A DNA stretch of 64,000 nucleotides. It comes from Pelagibacterium halotolerans B2 (GTDB lineage: Bacteria > Pseudomonadota > Alphaproteobacteria > Rhizobiales > Devosiaceae). Of this stretch, positions 56,208-64,000 are shown in pieces; position 1 is the first letter of the stretch, and each line of letters opens with the position of its first letter. The translations under genes and the position numbers were made by a program. The notes under the pieces were generated by a model. That model had not been told where the DNA came from. It worked only from the letters and a program-made list of their open reading frames with translations, and did not search any database. The stretch lies in NCBI RefSeq assembly GCF_000230555.1, contig NC_016078.1, positions 496,001 through 560,000 on the forward strand. The letters are read 5' to 3'.

Positions 56208-59200
56208 TTACGCCAGCGCCATCAGGCTTGCATTGCCCCCCGCCGCTGCCGTGTTGATGCTGGTCGAAACCTCATCGACCAGCAGGTCGATGGCAAACAC
56301 CGCCTCGCCCCTCTCCAGTGCTTCCGAAGATGCCCCCTGAACGGTAACGATCGGGCCATCCCATTCCGCAACGGATTTGCTGATCGCGGTCACGGTCTCA
56401 CCGTCACCTTCCACCAGCACCGCGCGAGCCGCGTCCGGACCGATCTCCCGCACCACTTCGATGCGCTGCCTTATGTCTTCGGGCAACTCCCGGACCACCG
56501 ATCCCAGATCACCCGATGCCTTGACCAGCATGTCATTGCCCGCCGCCAGTCCGGCCGCAAGCCCATGCACCAGCCCGGTCAGTGTCCTGGCGCTGAGCGC
56601 AACCTTGCCCTTGGGCTTTGTCATATAGGTGTTGCGCTCACCCACCGGCCCGTCCAGTTCGGAAAACGCATTGATGGCCGGATGGCTGGCATAGTTCAGC
56701 GTGACCTCGGCAAGGTCATCCCGGCTGTTGCCGCGCAGCCACTCCGCCAGCGTCACCAGCGTCGGACCCGCCTGCCGTGCCGGCAATCCCCAGACCGTCT
56801 GGCTGGTTGTTCGCACCAACCGGCGCAGATAAAGCGGCCCACCGGCCTTCGGCCCGGTGCCTGACAGTCCGTGCCCACCGAATGGCTGCACGCCCACCAC
56901 GGCGCCGATCTGATTGCGGTTGACGTAGATATTGCCCACCTCGATCTTGGATGAGACTTCTGCAATCGTGGTGTCGATGCGTGTGTGCAGTCCAAATGTC
57001 AGCCCATACCCGAGCGCATTGATCTTCTCGAGCAGGCCATCGAGATGCTTGCGCTTGAACCGCACCACATGCAGCACCGGCCCGAACACTTCCCGCCCCA
57101 GCTCCGATAGATCATCGAGCTCGATCAGTGTCGGGGGGACATAGGTTCCGTTTTCCGCCAGTGCCGGCAGATCGAGTTGAGTGATGGCGTGGCCCTTGTC
57201 GCGCATGGATTTGATGTGGCCATCGATCCCGTCGCGCGCTTCGGCGGTTATCACCGGACCGACATCCACGGTCAGCCTGTCGGGGTTGCCGATATCGAGC
57301 TGCCCCATCGCGCCCTTGAGCATCTCGAGCGTCTTGTCGGCGATCTCGTCCTGAAGGCAAAGCACACGCAGTGCGGAACATCTCTGGCCCGCGCTGTCGA
57401 ATGCTGAAGCGAGAACGTCAAGCACGACCTGTTCGGTCAGCGCCGAAGAATCGACAACCAGCGCATTCTGTCCCCCGGTTTCCGCCACCAGCGGAACCGG
57501 CGTGCCATTGGCCAGTGTCCGGCCGGCAAGCTGGTTCTGGATAAGCCGTGCCACTTCGGTCGACCCGGTAAACATCACTCCGCATGTCGCCCCATGCCCG
57601 ACCAGCGCAGCACCCACCTTGCCGTCCCCTGGAGCAAACTGCAGCACATCGGCCGGGACACCCGCCGCGTGCATCAGATCCACAGCCAATTGGGCGATCA
57701 GCGGCGTCTCCTCGGCTGGTTTGGCGATCACCGGATTGCCCGCAACCAGCGCTGCCGACATCTGCCCGGTAAAGATGGCCAGCGGGAAATTCCAAGGCGA
57801 AATGCACACCACCGGTCCGAGGGGGACATGGGTGTCATTGGCGAAGCTCTCTTTGACCTGCTGGCCATAATAGCGCAGGAAATCGACGGCTTCGCGCACT
57901 TCGGCAATGGCATTGGCCGCCGTCTTGCCGGCCTCGCGCATGGCCAGGGACATGAAGATTTCCATCTGGCTTTCCATGGCGCCCGCCGCCCGCATCAGCA
58001 TCGCGCCGCGTTCGGCGGGGGGCGTTGCCGCCCATCCCGGGGCTGCGCGCTGTGCCCTGGCCATGATGGCGTCGATCTGGTCCACCGAAGGCTCGATCAC
58101 CTCGCCAACCACGTCGCGATGATCGGCAGGATTGAGAACGGACCGGGCTTCGCCCGTCGCGTCCTCGGCCTTTGCCACCCACGCCCGTTCGGCGCCCGCC
58201 TTGAGGCTCTTTTCCAAAGCCCGCAATATCTGCTCGTTGGACAGATCGATCCCGCGCGAGTTGCGCCGTCCGGCGGCCAGAATGTCCTTGGGCAGATCGA
58301 TCTGCTCATGGGGCGCGCCAACCGGAGAGACCTGCCGTGCAATCTCCACCGGATCGGCAATCAGCCGATCCACGGGCACGTCCTCGTCGGCTATCTGATT
58401 GACGAAGCTCGAATTGGCGCCATTTTCGAGCAGCCGCCGCACCAGATAGGCCAGCAGCGTCTCGTGGCTCCCCACAGGCGCATAGATGCGGCAGGGACGG
58501 CTCAGCTTGTCCTTGGGCACCACCTGCTCGTAAAGCGGCTCGCCCATGCCGTGCAGACACTGAAATTCATAGCTGCCAACCTCAAAGTCGGGTCCGGCCA
58601 ATTCATAAATCGTCGCCATGGTCTGCGCGTTGTGCGTCGCAAACTGCGGAAACACCAATTCGCGCGCCGCCAGCAGCTTCTTGGCGCAGGCGATATAGCT
58701 CACATCGGTATGCACCTTGCGGGTGAACACCGGAAAATCTTCGAGCCCGTCGATCTGCGCGCGCTTGATCTCGCTGTCCCAATAGGCGCCCTTGACCAGA
58801 CGCACCATGATCCGGTGCCCCGAGCGTCTGGCCAGATCGATGATCCAGTCCAGAACGAAGGGGCAGCGCTTGGAATAAGCCTGCACGACAAACCCGATGC
58901 CGTGCCAGCCATCATAGGCTGGATCGGTGGCCAGCGCTTCGAGCAGATCGAGCGAGAGTTCGAGCCGGTCCATCTCCTCGGCGTCGATGTTGAGCCCGAT
59001 GTCATAGGATTTGGCCAGCGCTGCCAGTTCCTTGAGCCGCGGCAGCAGCTCTGCCATCACACGATCATACTTGGTCCGGGCATAGCGCGGGTGCAGCGCC
59101 GAAAGCTTGATCGAGATGCCCGGCCCTCCATAGGGTCCCTTGCCCGCCGAAGCCTTGCCGATGGCATGGATCGCCCCGACATATTCGGCCATGTACCGCT

Positions 59201-59876
59201 CCGCGTCATGGGCGGTCGTCGCTGCTTCTCCCAGCATGTCGTAGGAATAGCCGAATCCCTTGGCCTCCCATGATCGGGCGTTCTTGAGGGCTTCGGCGAT
59301 ATCCTGGCCGGCGACGAACTGTTCCCCCAGCATGCGCATCGCCATCTTCACGCCGGCCCGGATCACCGGCTCGCCCGACCGCGCGACGATCCGCGACAGC
59401 GCGTTGGACAATCCTGATTCATCGACGGGCGTCACAAGCTTGCCGGTCACCACCAGCCCCCAGGTCGCCGCGTTGACGAACACCGAGCGATCGAGCCCGA
59501 GATGTTTCTGCCAGTTGCCGGGCGCAATCTTGTCGGCAATCAGAAGGTCGCGGGTGGAATTGTCCGGCGTCCGCAACAGCGCTTCGGCAAGACACATGAG
59601 CGCAATGCCCTCCTGGCTCGATAGCGCATATTCATGCATGAGCCCTTCGACCCCGCCGCCATTGCCCTTGGCACGGATGCCTCTGACGGCCTTTTCTGCC
59701 GTGGCGTGAATGGCCCTGGCCTTTTGCGGTTCAACCGCAGCGGCATCGAGCAGTCCGGGGACGATTTCGGTTTCCGGCAGCCGGTAGGCCGAAGTGATCG
59801 CTTCGCGCAATCCGGTGTCGATCTTGAGCGGACGATCCGAAAACGCTTCAAAAGGGCAGGTGCGGGATTCCGGCAT
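56208..59876 (-). CDS. putA: Bifunctional proline dehydrogenase / glutamate-semialdehyde dehydrogenase
   Basis: 1222 aa from the ATG at 59876, after AGGAG. It oxidises proline to glutamate in two steps, passing electrons to quinone. The FAD proline dehydrogenase barrel is in about residues 130-470 (GPGISIKLSALHPRY, MVRLVKGAYWDSEIK); the aldehyde dehydrogenase is in about 560-1010 (SPWNFPLAIFTGQ, LVAETGGQNALVVD, DSAGQRCSALRVL with the catalytic Cys). There is no ribbon-helix-helix at the N-terminus, so unlike the E. coli protein it should not repress its own gene. A C-terminal domain (NTAAAGGNASLMALA) is present. Confidence 0.97.
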   Translation of the reverse strand: MPESRTCPFEAFSDRPLKIDTGLREAITSAYRLPETEIVPGLLDAAAVEPQKARAIHATAEKAVRGIRAKGNGGGVEGLMHEYALSSQEGIALMCLAEALLRTPDNSTRDLLIADKIAPGNWQKHLGLDRSVFVNAATWGLVVTGKLVTPVDESGLSNALSRIVARSGEPVIRAGVKMAMRMLGEQFVAGQDIAEALKNARSWEAKGFGYSYDMLGEAATTAHDAERYMAEYVGAIHAIGKASAGKGPYGGPGISIKLSALHPRYARTKYDRVMAELLPRLKELAALAKSYDIGLNIDAEEMDRLELSLDLLEALATDPAYDGWHGIGFVVQAYSKRCPFVLDWIIDLARRSGHRIMVRLVKGAYWDSEIKRAQIDGLEDFPVFTRKVHTDVSYIACAKKLLAARELVFPQFATHNAQTMATIYELAGPDFEVGSYEFQCLHGMGEPLYEQVVPKDKLSRPCRIYAPVGSHETLLAYLVRRLLENGANSSFVNQIADEDVPVDRLIADPVEIARQVSPVGAPHEQIDLPKDILAAGRRNSRGIDLSNEQILRALEKSLKAGAERAWVAKAEDATGEARSVLNPADHRDVVGEVIEPSVDQIDAIMARAQRAAPGWAATPPAERGAMLMRAAGAMESQMEIFMSLAMREAGKTAANAIAEVREAVDFLRYYGQQVKESFANDTHVPLGPVVCISPWNFPLAIFTGQMSAALVAGNPVIAKPAEETPLIAQLAVDLMHAAGVPADVLQFAPGDGKVGAALVGHGATCGVMFTGSTEVARLIQNQLAGRTLANGTPVPLVAETGGQNALVVDSSALTEQVVLDVLASAFDSAGQRCSALRVLCLQDEIADKTLEMLKGAMGQLDIGNPDRLTVDVGPVITAEARDGIDGHIKSMRDKGHAITQLDLPALAENGTYVPPTLIELDDLSELGREVFGPVLHVVRFKRKHLDGLLEKINALGYGLTFGLHTRIDTTIAEVSSKIEVGNIYVNRNQIGAVVGVQPFGGHGLSGTGPKAGGPLYLRRLVRTTSQTVWGLPARQAGPTLVTLAEWLRGNSRDDLAEVTLNYASHPAINAFSELDGPVGERNTYMTKPKGKVALSARTLTGLVHGLAAGLAAGNDMLVKASGDLGSVVRELPEDIRQRIEVVREIGPDAARAVLVEGDGETVTAISKSVAEWDGPIVTVQGASSEALERGEAVFAIDLLVDEVSTSINTAAAGGNASLMALA

Positions 59877-60138
59877 AGACGCAACGTCTCCTTTGGCCCG
59901 GACGGCGGGCATGGACTTTCAATGGCGCGAAAACTAAGTCAGTTCCCTCGGAGGTCTAGGAGATAAGAAGGTGCTTTCTCGCAAAAAACACAGAAATTAC
60001 GCCAAATCACCATGAATCATACGACTGATGCGACAAACTGCCGTCCTCATGACGTGCCTTGCGGCGCGGAGCAGATGATTCTCCGCTGGCCCGTGCAATA
60101 TTGCCGCCTCCGCGTTTCCTCTCTAAAAGCGTCGGTTT

Positions 60139-60708
60139 ATGAGCGAGACGACACCACCACAAATCGGCCCGGTGATCCAGATGGCCCGCAAGGCGCGGCA
60201 CCTGACGCTTGAGCAATTGGCCAAACTCTCCGGCGTGTCCCGCTCCATGCTCAGCCAGATCGAGCGCAGCGAGACCAATCCCACATTCGCCGTTGTCTGG
60301 AGCCTCACCCAGGCTCTCAATATCGAATTCTCCGATCTGGTGTCCGGCGACGCGGTGGCCCGCAAGTCGGCGCTCATCGACATCGTCCCAGCCGATCATG
60401 TGCCCCTGATCGCCTCGCCCGACGGTGCCTGCCGCCTCAAAATTCTTTCCCCGCCCGCCCTGGCGGGAAAGACCGAATGGTATCAGGTCGAAATCGAGCC
60501 CGGCGGCGCCCTCGTCAGCGCTCCTCACGCCCCGCGCACCCGCGAACACTTCACAGCCCTCACCGACGGCATCGCCATTACCAGCGGCGAAACGACGACG
60601 GCACTGACGGCGGGCGAAGTCGCGCGCTACGCCGCCGACGTGCCCCACGCCATATCCAACACTTCGGACGCCGTCGCCGGCGGCTGGCTCGTGGTCCTCT
60701 ACAACTGA
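60139..60708 (+). CDS. XRE-family regulator with cupin domain
   Basis: 189 aa. An N-terminal helix-turn-helix (VIQMARKARHLTLEQLAKLSGVSRSMLSQIERSETNPT, residues 13-50) is joined to a C-terminal cupin (about 110-185). Such regulators sense a small metabolite in the cupin. It is 188 nt upstream of kbl-tdh and divergent from putA (262 nt), so it may control either; a palindrome in the kbl promoter is the best operator candidate. The gap to putA contains no clear operator. Confidence 0.92.
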   Translation: MSETTPPQIGPVIQMARKARHLTLEQLAKLSGVSRSMLSQIERSETNPTFAVVWSLTQALNIEFSDLVSGDAVARKSALIDIVPADHVPLIASPDGACRLKILSPPALAGKTEWYQVEIEPGGALVSAPHAPRTREHFTALTDGIAITSGETTTALTAGEVARYAADVPHAISNTSDAVAGGWLVVLYN

Positions 60709-60740
60709 TCTTTTCCGCTCGCCGGTGCCACACCCTCACC

Positions 60741-60770
60741 GTCATCCCGGACCTGATCCGGGATCCAGTA
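60741..60770. repeat. Dispersed palindromic repeat, copy 2
   Basis: GTCATCCCGGA-CCTGA-TCCGGGATCCAGTA has an 8-bp stem (60744-60751/60757-60764). Compared with copy 1 at 56087, the two stem changes (C to T with G to A, and G to A with C to T) keep pairing. It lies between the XRE-cupin gene and kbl. Confidence 0.8.
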
Positions 60771-60841
60771 CCCCCAGCGCTCCCGTTTTCCCACACACCG
60801 CAACCTCCCCACGCCCATCACCGTTGGCCGTTCAATACCCA

Positions 60842-60887
60842 TTGACGCAAATTCCAATATATCGGAAAATACCTCCAAGAAAAAGGA
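60842..60887 (+). promoter_or_regulatory. kbl promoter region with 16-bp palindrome and ribosome site
   Basis: TTCCAATATATCGGAA (60852-60867) is a palindrome with a single mismatched pair (TTCCRATA-TATYGGAA), placed 29 nt before the kbl ATG. TTGACG (60842-60847) is a possible -35 box just upstream. AAAAAGGAG (60879-60887) is a strong ribosome site. The palindrome is a natural operator for the XRE-cupin regulator. Confidence 0.6.
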
Positions 60888-60896
60888 GTAGCCACC

Positions 60897-62087
60897 ATGA
60901 TGGACGGTTTCGCCCAGCACCTCAGCCAGACCCTCGACGGCATCCGCGACGAGGGGCTTTTCAAGTCCGAAATGGTGATCGGATCGGCCCAGAAGGGCGA
61001 GGTCACCGTCGGCGGTCGCACCATGGTCAATCTGTGCGCCAACAATTATCTCGGCCTTGCCAACGACCCCGAAGTCGTCGAAGCCAGTGTCAGGGCGCTT
61101 GAAAAATATGGCTCGGGCATGGCCTCGGTCCGCTTCATCTGCGGCACACACGAATTGCACAAGGAACTTGAACGGACCGTCGCACGCTATCTCGAAAAGG
61201 ACGACGCGATTCTGTTCGGTTCGTGTTTCGATGCCAATGGCGGCATTTTCGAAACCCTGCTTGGTCCTGAAGATGCGGTGATTTCCGATACCCTCAACCA
61301 CGCCTCGATCATCGATGGCGTGCGCCTTTCCAAGGCCCGCCGCTATCGCTTCCACACTTCCGACATGGACGATCTCCGCCTCCAGCTTCAGGCCGCCGAC
61401 GACGATGGCGCGCGCTTCAAGCTCATCGTCACCGACGGCGTGTTCTCCATGGACGGATATATCGCCAGGCTGCCCGAAATCTGCGACCTCGCCGAAGATT
61501 ACAAGGCCGCGGTCCTGATCGACGAATGCCACGCAACCGGCCATCTGGGCGAAAAGGGCAGGGGCACGCCGGCCCTCACCGGCGCCGGCAACCGGGTCGA
61601 CATAATCTCGGGCACCTTCGGCAAGACGCTCGGCGGCGCCATGGGCGGCTTCATCGCCGGGCCTCAACCCGTCGTCGATCTGCTCCGGCAGCGCGCCCGT
61701 CCTTACCTGTTCTCCAACGCCCTGCCGCCCTCGGTGGCTGCCGGTGCCATCAAGGCCATCGAAATCGCCGAAAAGGCCGACGACCGCCGCGCCACGCTCG
61801 ACAGGCACACAAAGCGTTTCCGCTCGGCCCTCGCTGACGCCGGGTTCGATCTCCTGCCCGGCGAAACCCCGATCATCCCGGTGATGCTCCACGATGCGGT
61901 CAAGGCCCAGGGCATGGCCAGGGCCCTGCAGGACAAGGGCGTCCTCGTGTCCGCCTTTTCCTTTCCCGTCGTGCCCAAAGGCAAGGCCCGCATCCGCACC
62001 CAGATGTCGGCCGGGCTCTCGGACGACAACATCTCGTTTGCCATCGACGCTTTCATCGGCGCCGGAAAAGACCTCGGCATAATCTGA
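60897..62087 (+). CDS. kbl: Glycine C-acetyltransferase (2-amino-3-ketobutyrate CoA ligase)
   Basis: 396 aa. PLP enzyme converting 2-amino-3-oxobutyrate and CoA to glycine and acetyl-CoA. PLP lysine is K243 in SGTFGKTLGGAMGGF; DECHATGHLGEKGRGT and NYLGLAND are further alpha-oxoamine synthase marks. Length and start match the E. coli enzyme (Lys244 there). First gene of kbl-tdh. Its product glycine would feed the gcv operon. Confidence 0.97.
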   Translation: MMDGFAQHLSQTLDGIRDEGLFKSEMVIGSAQKGEVTVGGRTMVNLCANNYLGLANDPEVVEASVRALEKYGSGMASVRFICGTHELHKELERTVARYLEKDDAILFGSCFDANGGIFETLLGPEDAVISDTLNHASIIDGVRLSKARRYRFHTSDMDDLRLQLQAADDDGARFKLIVTDGVFSMDGYIARLPEICDLAEDYKAAVLIDECHATGHLGEKGRGTPALTGAGNRVDIISGTFGKTLGGAMGGFIAGPQPVVDLLRQRARPYLFSNALPPSVAAGAIKAIEIAEKADDRRATLDRHTKRFRSALADAGFDLLPGETPIIPVMLHDAVKAQGMARALQDKGVLVSAFSFPVVPKGKARIRTQMSAGLSDDNISFAIDAFIGAGKDLGII

Positions 62088-62101
62088 TCCACGGAGCTTC
62101 C

Positions 62102-62146
62102 GCCCCTTGCTCCCTCTCCCTTGGGGGAGAGGTCGGGGTGAGGGGC
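62102..62146. repeat. Palindromic intergenic element between kbl and tdh
   Basis: CCTCTCCC (62113-62120) pairs with GGGAGAGG (62125-62132) over a TTGG loop, and the flanking GCCCCT (62102-62107) pairs with AGGGGC (62141-62146). This looks like a dispersed repeat type often seen in alphaproteobacterial intergenic DNA; here it sits inside an operon. Confidence 0.65.
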
Positions 62147-62181
62147 CTTCGCCACGATAACAGCTTACGGAAACAAATCCC

Positions 62182-63234
62182 ATGACCCGCACCATGAAAG
62201 CCCTCGTCAAGGCCAAGGCCGAACCGGGCCTGTGGATGGAAGACGTGCCGGTCCCGCAAATCGGCCCCGACGACGTTCTCGTCAAAGTCACCAAGACCGG
62301 CATCTGCGGCACCGATCTGCACATCTACAAATGGGACAACTGGGCCCAGAGCGCCGTTCCCGTGCCCATGACGGTCGGTCACGAATATTCGGGCACCATC
62401 GCCGAACTGGGCGCCAACGTGACCCATCTCCAACTCGGCCAGCGCGTTTCCGGCGAGGGCCACGTCATCGGCTTTAAGTCCCGCGCCAGCCGGGCAGGCC
62501 GCTTCCATCTCGATCCCGAAACCAAGGGCGTCGGCGTCAATCTGCCGGGCGCCTTTGCCGAATACGTCAAAATCCCCGCCTTCAACATCGTCCCGCTCCC
62601 CGACAGCGTGGACGATGAACTGGCCTCCATCCTCGACCCGCTCGGCAACGCCGTCCACACAGCGCTTGCCTTCGATCTTGTGGGCGAGGATGTCCTGATC
62701 ACCGGCGCCGGCCCCATCGGCATCATGAGCGCCGCGGTGGCCAAGCATGTCGGGGCCCGCCACGTCGTCATCACCGACCCAAACGACAATCGGCTGGACC
62801 TGGCCAGAAAGACGGAGCCCACAGTCGTCACCGCCAACACCGCCGACGATCTGCGCGCCGTCGCGAAATCGCTGGGCATGAACGAAGGCTTTGACGTCGG
62901 ATTTGAAATGAGCGGCGCCCCCGCCGCCATGGCGACGCTCACCGATAACCTCGTCATGGGCGGCAAGATCGCCATGCTCGGCCTGCCCGCAAGGCCTTTC
63001 GAATACGACTTTGCCAAGATGGTGCTCAAGATGCTCACCATCAAAGGCATCTATGGGCGGGAAATGTTCGAGACGTGGCACAAGATGCTCGCCATGCTCC
63101 AGTCCGGGCTCGATATCCGCCCGGTCATCACCAACCGCTTCCCGGCAGATCAATTCGATACGGCCTTCCAGTCGGCAATTCAGGGCGGCGCGGGCAAGAT
63201 CGTGCTTGAATGGGCCAACATGGACAAAAGGTAA
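62182..63234 (+). CDS. tdh: L-threonine 3-dehydrogenase
   Basis: 350 aa. NAD-dependent medium-chain dehydrogenase oxidising threonine to 2-amino-3-oxobutyrate. The catalytic zinc ligands are present (C42 in GICGTDLH, H67-E68 in VGHEYSG), as is the NAD motif ITGAGPIGIMSAA. The structural-zinc lobe lost all four cysteines: by alignment to E. coli C93, C96, C99 and C107 the positions here are G97, S100, S103 and D111. The rest (GVGVNLPGAFAEYVKIPAFN, IKGIYGREMFETWHKMLAM) is very close to Tdh, so the activity call is firm. Confidence 0.94.
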   Translation: MTRTMKALVKAKAEPGLWMEDVPVPQIGPDDVLVKVTKTGICGTDLHIYKWDNWAQSAVPVPMTVGHEYSGTIAELGANVTHLQLGQRVSGEGHVIGFKSRASRAGRFHLDPETKGVGVNLPGAFAEYVKIPAFNIVPLPDSVDDELASILDPLGNAVHTALAFDLVGEDVLITGAGPIGIMSAAVAKHVGARHVVITDPNDNRLDLARKTEPTVVTANTADDLRAVAKSLGMNEGFDVGFEMSGAPAAMATLTDNLVMGGKIAMLGLPARPFEYDFAKMVLKMLTIKGIYGREMFETWHKMLAMLQSGLDIRPVITNRFPADQFDTAFQSAIQGGAGKIVLEWANMDKR

Positions 63235-63319
63235 GCTGGCCGCCGCAAAAACTTCGCAAAGCGCGGATCAATACACCATCATCTTGTCGATGATCCCGCG
63301 CCAATCGAGGCTTTTCCCA

Positions 63320-64000
63320 ATGACCGCCGTTCCACCCAAAATCCGCCGCGCCCTGATGCTGGTCAATCCCAATGCACGGCGCGGCAGCGAGGCCGTGGAG
63401 CCGATCGCCAAACGGCTGCGTTTTCTCGGCCTTGAGGTCATGATCGAGCGGTTCCAGAGCCCGGAGGAACTGGCCGCCGACATCGCCCGTCGCCGCCACG
63501 AAGTGGATCTGGTGATCGTGTGCGGTGGCGACGGCACGATGAATGCCGCCGCGCCTGCCATCATCGAAACGGGCCTGCCCATGGGCATCATCCCCATGGG
63601 CACCGCAAACGATCTGGCGCGCACGCTCCACATTCCGGAAAATTTTACGGCCGCAGCCGATATCATCGCCGCTGGCCACACCCGCACCATCGATGTCGGT
63701 CTCGTCAACGGCCGGCCATTTTTCAACGTTGCGAGCATCGGGCTGTCCGCCGAATTGGCAAATAAACTCGACAAGGGCACAAAGCGCCGCTGGGGCAAGC
63801 TCGGCTATGCAATGACCGCCCTTAAGATCGCCTCGACCGCGCACCCTTTCAACGCCGAGATCGTCAGCGCCAGCGGCACCTCAAAGGTAAAAACCCTCCA
63901 GGTCGCGGTCGGCAATGGCCGCTATTACGGTGGCGGCACCGTCGTTGAAGCCGACGCGACGATCGATGACGGCACGCTCGATCTCTACAGCCTCGAAGCC
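63320..64000 (+). CDS. YegS-like lipid kinase (partial, runs off the window)
   Basis: The first 227 residues are present from the ATG at 63320; the 3' end is outside the window. Diacylglycerol-kinase catalytic domain: LMLVNPNARRGSE at the start, the nucleotide loop VIVCGGDGTMNAA, and PMGTANDLARTL. The ATG lacks a strong ribosome site. Homologues phosphorylate lipids such as diacylglycerol, phosphatidylglycerol or sphingoid bases; the substrate cannot be told here. It follows tdh by 85 nt, with no clear terminator. Confidence 0.9.
   Translation, partial: MTAVPPKIRRALMLVNPNARRGSEAVEPIAKRLRFLGLEVMIERFQSPEELAADIARRRHEVDLVIVCGGDGTMNAAAPAIIETGLPMGIIPMGTANDLARTLHIPENFTAAADIIAAGHTRTIDVGLVNGRPFFNVASIGLSAELANKLDKGTKRRWGKLGYAMTALKIASTAHPFNAEIVSASGTSKVKTLQVAVGNGRYYGGGTVVEADATIDDGTLDLYSLEA

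Noticed and set aside
57594..59273. A 559-codon open frame on the plus strand opposite putA
   Set aside because: Antisense shadow of PutA, whose domains cover the whole region.
60699..62324. A 541-codon open frame on the minus strand opposite kbl
   Set aside because: Runs through an intergenic repeat, kbl and the start of tdh; no recognisable protein and no ribosome site.

Overview
This 64 kb window is a dense, high-GC bacterial chromosome segment from an alphaproteobacterium, most likely of the order Hyphomicrobiales. Devosiaceae (Devosia or Pelagibacterium type) is a plausible family, but that is inferred from gene content and was not tested by a search. Supporting markers are a CcrM cell-cycle methyltransferase with a CtrA-type box, a split b/b' ATP synthase Fo operon, an alphaproteobacterial SOS box (GAAC-N7-GAAC), an smc cluster divergent from mutY, and a tandem glycine riboswitch ahead of gcvT. 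I recognise no rRNA, tRNA, CRISPR array, prophage or insertion sequence. This is core chromosome with a few rearrangements.

Layout. 0-8 kb: the end of an EAL-domain gene, yqgE/algH, a DsbD-like thiol protein, a peroxiredoxin and a lipoprotein, then the glycine riboswitch and gcvT-gcvH-gcvPA-gcvPB. 8-12.6 kb: DUF2332, ridA, the Fo operon atpI-B-E-F'-F with a near-consensus promoter, and doxX. 12.6-20.6 kb: smc, a DsbA-like thiol protein, a DUF721 protein, mutY, ccrM and rnhB. 20.6-33 kb: a SnoaL-like protein, a secreted unknown, a PA0069-type radical SAM protein under an SOS box, moaB, two transporters, a thioredoxin-reductase-like flavoenzyme under a double dyad, an epimerase, a uracil-DNA glycosylase, ETF-QO, a TPR protein and ispE. 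33-48.6 kb: a membrane cluster (DUF2207, LemA, zinc-ribbon protein), glyQ, sppA, a methyltransferase, a polyprenyl synthase, a TetR-controlled hydrolase/VOC pair, glyS, DUF808, rnhA and ispH. 48.7-64 kb: a PPDK-like enzyme with a degenerate ATP domain, a SleB hydrolase, an HD hydrolase, ygfZ, pyrC, putA, an XRE-cupin regulator, kbl-tdh and the start of a lipid kinase.

How genes work together. Threonine breakdown (tdh, kbl) produces glycine, and the riboswitch-controlled gcv operon degrades glycine to one-carbon units. putA and ETF-QO feed electrons to quinone, and the Fo genes belong to ATP synthase. mutY, rnhA, rnhB, the uracil-DNA glycosylase and the SOS-boxed radical SAM gene are genome maintenance. 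ispE, ispH and the polyprenyl synthase are isoprenoid and quinone biosynthesis.

The best leads are regulatory DNA and family members that lost key residues. Regulatory leads are the riboswitch with a 101-nt structured inter-aptamer segment, the ccrM leader (CtrA box plus a 12-bp hairpin that would cover the start site), the 46-bp double dyad at 26.85 kb, and the SOS box. Residue-loss leads are threonine dehydrogenase without its structural-zinc cysteines, a family-4 uracil-DNA glycosylase with two of four Fe-S cysteines replaced, and the PPDK-like protein. The zinc-ribbon/LemA/DUF2207 cluster is the best candidate for an undescribed multi-gene system.
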